The translations under genes and the position numbers were made by a program. A model generated the notes under the pieces. That model saw only the letters and a program-made list of their open reading frames with translations. It ran no database searches and was not told the origin of the DNA. From NCBI GenBank assembly GCA_018057455.1, contig JAGPDT010000013.1, forward strand, positions 8,564-62,191: 53,628 nucleotides of DNA. The letters run 5' to 3'. How positions within the stretch are numbered: position 1 is the first letter of the stretch; each line of letters starts with the position of its first letter. This document shows positions 49,969 through 53,628 of this stretch, one piece after another. Origin of the DNA: Flavobacteriales bacterium. Lineage in GTDB: Bacteria > Bacteroidota > Bacteroidia > Flavobacteriales_F > PHOS-HE28.

Positions 49969-51179
49969 CACGATGTACCGCTTGGGTCCCAAAGATGCGG
50001 CAGCGCGATCACTTGGAAGCCTTCGCGGCCTTCACCGATCAACGCGGTGAGATCCGCCAAGGCGACGGTTCCCGTCAAGCACACCGGGTCCCCACCGTCG
50101 TCGATGATGCGCACTTGGTCGAAATGCGACAGTGCTTCCTGGTGCGTGGCCGGGATGCGCGCGTAAACGGCGATGCGTTCACGGCCAGCGGAAAGCAGCG
50201 GGGCACGGTCATCCACTTTCGCATAGGCGTAGCCGCCACCACGCACCAATTGCTGCACATCGCCGAGCACCGCCAGACCGGTGGGCAACTTGCCCGCGCC
50301 TTTACCCTGCAACACATGGGTGCCGGAATAGCTGCCTGTGATCCGCACCGCGTTGTATTCCTCCCGGACCAGTGCCAGTGCGTCATTGCCTGCCACGAAC
50401 GTTGGCAGCACATGCGCGACCAACCGGCCTTCGGCATTGAGCCACGCGCTGGCGATGGAACGGATGCGCCATCCGTGTTGCGCACCGAACGCCAGGTCCG
50501 CTGGTCGCAGTTCCTCGATGCCATGCCGCAGGATCGCTTGCGGTTCCACGAGGGTTCCGAAGGCGTGCGCGATCAGGATCGTCAACTTGTACCGCGCATC
50601 CGAGCCGTTGATGTCGGAGCTGGGATCGGCCTCGGCAAAACCCGCCACCTGGGCTTGGCGCAAGGCTTCTTCCGGTGAAAGGCCCTCCTCTTCGGCCTTG
50701 GTAAGGATGTAGTTCGTGGTGCCGTTCAGGATGCCTTCGATGCGGAGCACCGCCTCGCCGTTGAAGTGTGTTTCCAATACGCGCACCACCGGGATGCTCG
50801 CCGCACAGGCCGCTTCATACAGTAGCGAACAGCCGGTGGCGCGTTGCAGCGCGATGAGTTCCCGAAGGTTCTCCGCCACCACGCGTTTGCTGGCGGTGAT
50901 GGCATTGCGCCCGCTGCTCAACGCATGGCGGATCACCTTCAATGCCAGTGCGGGATCGTTGGTGAGTTCCACGATCGCGCGCACTTGGTCGTCACCAAGG
51001 ATGTCGATCGCCTCGTATGTGAGCCGCGCGTTCCCGATGTCGCGCACGCGGCCACGTTCCTTCACGCACACATGTTTCACATGCGCGGCCGTTCCGCCAT
51101 TCAAGTTCAGGAGATGCAGGAAACCTTGCCCTACACAGCCATTTCCAAAGGTGCCGAGGGTCAGTGGTCGGTTGTCCAT
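49968..51179 (-). CDS. hom: Homoserine dehydrogenase
   Basis: 403 residues. NAD(P) motif GTFGNGCVGQGF (9-20), then TASKRVVAENL, YEAACAASIPVVR, the family hallmark GILNGTTNYILT and the catalytic-lysine segment AEADPSSDINGSDARYKLTIL. It reduces aspartate semialdehyde to homoserine, the branch-point toward threonine and methionine. The C-terminal ~70 residues may form an ACT-like domain, not certain. The start lies three bases after the metB-type stop. Confidence 0.92.
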   Translation of the reverse strand: MDNRPLTLGTFGNGCVGQGFLHLLNLNGGTAAHVKHVCVKERGRVRDIGNARLTYEAIDILGDDQVRAIVELTNDPALALKVIRHALSSGRNAITASKRVVAENLRELIALQRATGCSLLYEAACAASIPVVRVLETHFNGEAVLRIEGILNGTTNYILTKAEEEGLSPEEALRQAQVAGFAEADPSSDINGSDARYKLTILIAHAFGTLVEPQAILRHGIEELRPADLAFGAQHGWRIRSIASAWLNAEGRLVAHVLPTFVAGNDALALVREEYNAVRITGSYSGTHVLQGKGAGKLPTGLAVLGDVQQLVRGGGYAYAKVDDRAPLLSAGRERIAVYARIPATHQEALSHFDQVRIIDDGGDPVCLTGTVALADLTALIGEGREGFQVIALPHLWDPSGTS

Positions 51180-51182
51180 CGT

Positions 51183-52358
51183 TCAGGCGGACGCAAGTTG
51201 TTCGACACGACTTTCCTTCACCGCCGCGATCGCCTGTGCAAGGTCCTCGATCAGGTCGTCCGGATGCTCCAATCCGATCGACACGCGCACCAGGCTGTCC
51301 TGTATGCCCGCTGCGATCCGCGCCTCGCGGGGGACCGATGCATGGGTCATGCGGCACGGCACGCACACCAAGCTCTTTACACCGCCGAGGCTTTCCGCGA
51401 GCGTGATCAGCCGTGTGTTGTTCACCAGTTCCACCGCGGCTTCCTCACGATCGTCGCGCAACCAGAAACTGATCACGCCACCGAAGGCACTGCTCTGCGC
51501 CCGCGCCACCAGATGATTTGGATGCGAGCGCAGTCCGGGATAATTCACGCCGGCGACCTCCGGATGTTCAAGCAGGAATTCCGCGACCTTCTGCGCGCTC
51601 TGGCTGATGCGCTCATACCGGAGGGGCAAGGTCTGCGCGCCACGGATGGCGAGCCAGCTGTCCTGCGGACCGAGCACCGCGCCCGTGGCGTTTTGGATGT
51701 ACTTGATCCGCTCGCCGAGTTCGGTATCCTTCACCACGATGCCGCCGCCGATCACATCACTGTGGCCCGCGATGTACTTGGTGATGCTGTGCAACACGAT
51801 GTCCGCGCCGAGCTTCAGCGGTTGCTGCGCCACGGGCGAGCAGAAGGTGTTGTCCACGAGCAGGAGTGCTTTGCCCGCATGGGTGATGGATGCGATGGCG
51901 CGGATGTCGCTCACCTTCAGCGTGGGGTTGGTCGGCGTTTCGAGCCACACGAGCTTCGTCCTCGGTGTGATCGCTTCGAGCACGTTGCCGGGATCGCTGG
52001 TATCCACATGCTTCACCGTGATGCCGAAGCGGTTGTAAATGGTGTGCAGTGCGCGATAGGTGCCGCCGTAGATGTCGTCCACCGCGATGATCTCGTCGCC
52101 GCTGCTGAGGAGCTTCAACACGGCGTCCACCGCGGCGAGGCCGCTGCTGAAAGCGATGCCCCTGGTGCCGCCTTCCAATTCGGCGAGCAATTCCTCGAAG
52201 GCCTGTCGTGTGGGGTTGTTGCTGCGCGAATAATCAAAGCCCTTGTTCACTCCGGGCGCCTCCTGCTCGAAGGTGCTGGTCTGGTAAATGGGCACGGACA
52301 CGGCCCCGGTGAGCGGATCGTGCGGCAGGGTGTGCAAAAGGCGGGTCTCTGTTCTCAT
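51183..52358 (-). CDS. metB: Cystathionine gamma-synthase/PLP-dependent trans-sulfuration enzyme
   Basis: 391 residues from ATG 52358; an upstream open extension crosses the riboswitch and is rejected. Fold type I PLP enzyme: YQTSTFEQ, FDYSRSNNPTRQAFEELLAELEGG, SSGLAAVDAVL, TPTNPTLKVSDI, VDNTFCSPVAQQPL, and the PLP Lys in HSITKYIAGHSD. C-terminal SLGGVKSLVCVPCRMTHASVP. Family members are cystathionine gamma-synthases, beta- or gamma-lyases; the SAM riboswitch and homoserine genes favour methionine synthesis, so gamma-synthase is preferred. Confidence 0.85.
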   Translation of the reverse strand: MRTETRLLHTLPHDPLTGAVSVPIYQTSTFEQEAPGVNKGFDYSRSNNPTRQAFEELLAELEGGTRGIAFSSGLAAVDAVLKLLSSGDEIIAVDDIYGGTYRALHTIYNRFGITVKHVDTSDPGNVLEAITPRTKLVWLETPTNPTLKVSDIRAIASITHAGKALLLVDNTFCSPVAQQPLKLGADIVLHSITKYIAGHSDVIGGGIVVKDTELGERIKYIQNATGAVLGPQDSWLAIRGAQTLPLRYERISQSAQKVAEFLLEHPEVAGVNYPGLRSHPNHLVARAQSSAFGGVISFWLRDDREEAAVELVNNTRLITLAESLGGVKSLVCVPCRMTHASVPREARIAAGIQDSLVRVSIGLEHPDDLIEDLAQAIAAVKESRVEQLASA

Positions 52359-52366
52359 CGGTCTTC

Positions 52367-52394
52367 CGGTTGTTGGTTGTTGGTTGTCGGTTGT
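52367..52394 (-). repeat. Heptanucleotide tandem repeat, four units (ACAACCR)
   Basis: On the minus strand: ACAACCG, ACAACCA, ACAACCA, ACAACCG, ending 8 bases before the metB ATG. Same unit and same placement (just before a start codon) as at 15232-15252. Confidence 0.7.
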
Positions 52395-52440
52395 CGGATT
52401 GACACCACCGCACCGGAAAAGCCTCCGTAGGGACCGCCGC

Positions 52441-52482
52441 AAAAAAGCGAACGGCCCCTGCCGGATAAGCCGATAGGGACCG
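52441..52482 (-). terminator. Riboswitch-controlled intrinsic terminator
   Basis: On the minus strand the 13-position stem begins CGGTCCCT and closes with AGGGGCCG (one mismatch, two G-T pairs), loop about CTTAT, followed after five bases by a run of six T. The loop holds CTTATC (52469-52464), which is complementary to the aptamer P1 3' strand GATAAG (52506-52501). Confidence 0.8.
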
Positions 52483-52500
52483 CTGAAGGTCTTGGATCGT

Positions 52501-52601
52501 CTTATCTCTCCCCGTTGCCGGGGCAGGAGTTGGCACCGCTGCCCTTTCGAGCCGGTTGCCAAGGTTTCATCGGGCCTGAACCCTCCACCTTTCTGGATAA
52601 G
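52501..52601 (-). promoter_or_regulatory. SAM-I (S-box) riboswitch aptamer
   Basis: On the minus strand the 101-base element begins CTTATC and ends GATAAG (P1). Between lie the conserved blocks AAAGGTGGAGGG, GGCCCGATGAAACC, TTGGCAACC and GGTGCCAACTCCTGCCC, all in the order of the SAM-I family. It lies between promoter and metB, so S-adenosylmethionine should switch off metB-hom-lysC by favouring the terminator. Confidence 0.93.
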
Positions 52602-52625
52602 TGCTGTCTGGAAATGAACGCGGCG

Positions 52626-52659
52626 CAAATGTAAGTGGCGCGTCAGGCATATTTCCAAA
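52626..52659 (-). promoter_or_regulatory. Promoter of the methionine operon
   Basis: On the minus strand TTTG (52659-52656), a 22-base spacer, TACATTTG (52633-52626), a perfect TAnnTTTG. The start site would fall close to 52620, about 20 bases before the aptamer. Confidence 0.7.
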
Positions 52660-52678
52660 TGCAGGTCGCATTTTGTTC

Positions 52679-52705
52679 TGAAAGCCTTGCTGGGCAAGCA
52701 TTTCA
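52679..52705 (-). terminator. Possible terminator hairpin at the GNAT gene end
   Basis: TGAAA...CTTGC pairs with GCAAG...TTTCA with an internal two-base mismatch; the first arm includes the stop codon. Only a short A/T stretch follows. Weak. Confidence 0.3.
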
Positions 52706-53218
52706 GGAGCGCTGAAGGAGGGCCTTCAACTGATCCATCTCCAAAGAACCATTGCGCCATTCATCGGAAAAGCTCGCCCCGAACCGGTCATAGAACCGGA
52801 TGGCCCCGGTGTTCCAATCCAGCACCTGCCAGAGCATGCCCTTGTAGTTCTGCTCCACGGCATAGGCTGCGCACTGCTTGAAGAGCTTTTCGCCGATGCG
52901 GTGGCCGCGGGCGCTTTCGGTCACCACGATATCCTCCAGGTAGAGGCGGCGGCCCTTCCAGGTGGAATAGCGTTCGTAGCAGATGGCGATGCCGAGGATG
53001 CCGTTGCCAGTTGTCTGTTGTCTGTTGTGAGGACCGTCGCCGGGCTCCTCGGCGATCCAGCCGAACCACACGGGCTTGGGGCCGAAGCCGGCATCGCGCA
53101 TTTCCTCAACGGTGACCGTCACGGCATCGGGTTCCCGCTCGAAAATGGCCAGCTCCTTCACCAGGGCCAACATGGCGGGCACGTCGCGGGGTTCGGCAGG
53201 GCGGAGGATCACTTCCAT
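52703..53218 (-). CDS. GNAT-family N-acetyltransferase (spermidine-acetyltransferase-like) with repeat-derived insert
   Basis: 171 residues from ATG 53218; ATG 53236 is an alternative. GNAT fold: [15 protein letters not shown], the acetyl-CoA loop in [14 protein letters not shown] (Q/R-x2-G-x-G/A type) and the [16 protein letters not shown] and [17 protein letters not shown] strands typical of diamine/thialysine acetyltransferases. Substrate uncertain. Residues about 59-73 ([14 protein letters not shown]) interrupt the usual short turn between WFGWIAEE and GILGIAIC; this stretch is encoded by the heptanucleotide array at 53001-53028. Confidence 0.85.
   Translation of the reverse strand: MEVILRPAEPRDVPAMLALVKELAIFEREPDAVTVTVEEMRDAGFGPKPVWFGWIAEEPGDGPHNRQQTTGNGILGIAICYERYSTWKGRRLYLEDIVVTESARGHRIGEKLFKQCAAYAVEQNYKGMLWQVLDWNTGAIRFYDRFGASFSDEWRNGSLEMDQLKALLQRS
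53001..53028 (-). repeat. Heptanucleotide tandem repeat inside the GNAT coding sequence, four units
   Basis: On the minus strand: ACAACAG, ACAACAG, ACAACTG, GCAACGG. The array is translated as part of the insert around residues 64-72. Same unit as at 15232-15252 and 52367-52394. Confidence 0.65.
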
Positions 53219-53298
53219 GGTGCGAAGGTCGGGCATGGCCGATATTTGCAGCGGTCCGGAAAATGCCTGGTCCCGAAACCCCCGCGATCCACCCACGC

Positions 53299-53628
53299 AT
53301 GCCCCTGCACTTCACCACCCTCTCGGAATTCATCACCGAACGTGAAAAGGAATTCCGCGGCGCCACGGGCGACCTGAGCTCGCTGCTCACCTCCTTCCGC
53401 CTGGCGGGCAAGGTGGTGAACCGCGAGGTGAACAAGGCCGGGCTGATGGCGGACATCCTCGGCGCCGCCGGCAACGAGAACATACAGGGCGAACAGCAGC
53501 AGAAACTGGACGTGTACGCCAACGACCTGTTCATCCGCATGATGCGCACGCAAGGGGCGGTATGTGCCGTGGCCAGCGAGGAGAACGACGACATCGTGCA
53601 CTTCGACAACGGCGGCAAATACGTGGTG
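53299..53628 (+). CDS. fbp: Fructose-1,6-bisphosphatase class I, partial (3' end outside window)
   Basis: First 110 residues from ATG 53299; no stop before the window ends. The N-terminal pattern [65 protein letters not shown] and [10 protein letters not shown] matches class I FBPase, including the metal-ligand Glu pair (SEE). It hydrolyses fructose-1,6-bisphosphate to fructose-6-phosphate in gluconeogenesis. Divergent from the GNAT gene; GATATTTG at 53241-53248 is a one-mismatch -7 box. Confidence 0.92.
   Translation, partial: MPLHFTTLSEFITEREKEFRGATGDLSSLLTSFRLAGKVVNREVNKAGLMADILGAAGNENIQGEQQQKLDVYANDLFIRMMRTQGAVCAVASEENDDIVHFDNGGKYVV

Larger units (their letters stand above)
52359..52702 (-). 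other. Leader region of the methionine operon
   Basis: 344 bases without a gene. In order of transcription: the promoter (52659-52626), the SAM-I aptamer (52601-52501), an intrinsic terminator (52482-52441), about 45 bases of spacer, the heptanucleotide array (52394-52367) and the metB start. The far right end (52679-52702) holds the 3' hairpin of the upstream GNAT gene. Confidence 0.75.

Noticed and set aside
52359-52760. N-terminal extension of the metB-type protein
   Set aside because: It runs through the SAM riboswitch, terminator and repeat array; the family start is MRTETRLLH at 52358.
1-53628. tRNA, rRNA, CRISPR arrays, insertion sequences, prophage genes
   Set aside because: Looked for cloverleaf ends, regular spaced repeats, transposase motifs and terminal repeats; none found by eye.

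Overview
This is a GC-rich, densely packed chromosomal window, almost certainly from a Bacteroidota member, most likely Flavobacteriales-like. The evidence is the gliding-motility genes gldB and gldC, a PorT-type barrel gene, a DUF4286 gene, a Bacteroidota-style FtsL-like protein, ferredoxin-linked 2-oxoacid oxidoreductase, and promoters that follow the Bacteroidota TAnnTTTG (-7) pattern rather than TATAAT. No rRNA, tRNA, CRISPR array, insertion sequence or prophage was seen.

Layout. (1) 1-8403, minus strand: division and cell-wall cluster in the order mraZ-rsmH-ftsL-ftsI-murE-mraY-murD, with genes overlapping by a few bases, one clear promoter, and an extra ORF after murD that resembles only the MurD C-terminal domain. 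(2) 8622-14327, plus strand: a compact operon that reads as a polyprenyl-phosphate D-arabinofuranose (DPA-like) pathway: UbiA-family phosphoribosyltransferase, a DprE1-DprE2 fusion, a HAD phosphatase, a small membrane-anchored protein and a large GT-C-like membrane protein. This is the best candidate for an undescribed system here. (3) 14359-25860: housekeeping genes (alpha/beta hydrolase, engB, gldC, gldB, PorT-like barrel, nadE, korA/korB, acid phosphatase lipoprotein, dtd, MazG-like, waaA, a barrel protein). (4) 25906-36494: sugar-nucleotide genes for UDP-glucuronate and UDP-xylose, for UDP-GlcNAc(3NAc)A (WbpE, D, B, A types) and for dTDP-4-keto-6-deoxyglucose, plus a CpsB-type phosphatase. 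They are interrupted by a toxin-antitoxin pair, a substrate-binding-protein gene with an in-frame amber codon, and a LysE-type exporter. (5) 36616-39499, minus: fabD, a Bax-inhibitor-1 protein, folE and a pyruvoyl-tetrahydropterin-synthase homologue. (6) 39577-47678, plus: serS, a lipoprotein, a TPR protein, DUF4286, rsmA, mgtE, a 2-hydroxyacid dehydrogenase and a glycerophosphodiesterase. (7) 47672-52659, minus: a TPR/TM protein, then the aspartate-to-methionine operon (metB-type enzyme, homoserine dehydrogenase, aspartokinase) behind a SAM-I riboswitch with a readable terminator/antiterminator switch. (8) A GNAT acetyltransferase and the start of class I fructose-1,6-bisphosphatase.

Two patterns recur. 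Promoter -7 boxes of the form TAnnTT(T/C)G often lie 4-30 bases before the start codon, which implies very short or absent 5' leaders. Short heptanucleotide tandem repeats of the type (A/G)CAACNR occur upstream of engB and metB and inside the GNAT coding sequence.

Long antisense ORFs are abundant because of GC-rich codon usage and were discarded. All functional calls come from reading motifs by eye; no database search was run.
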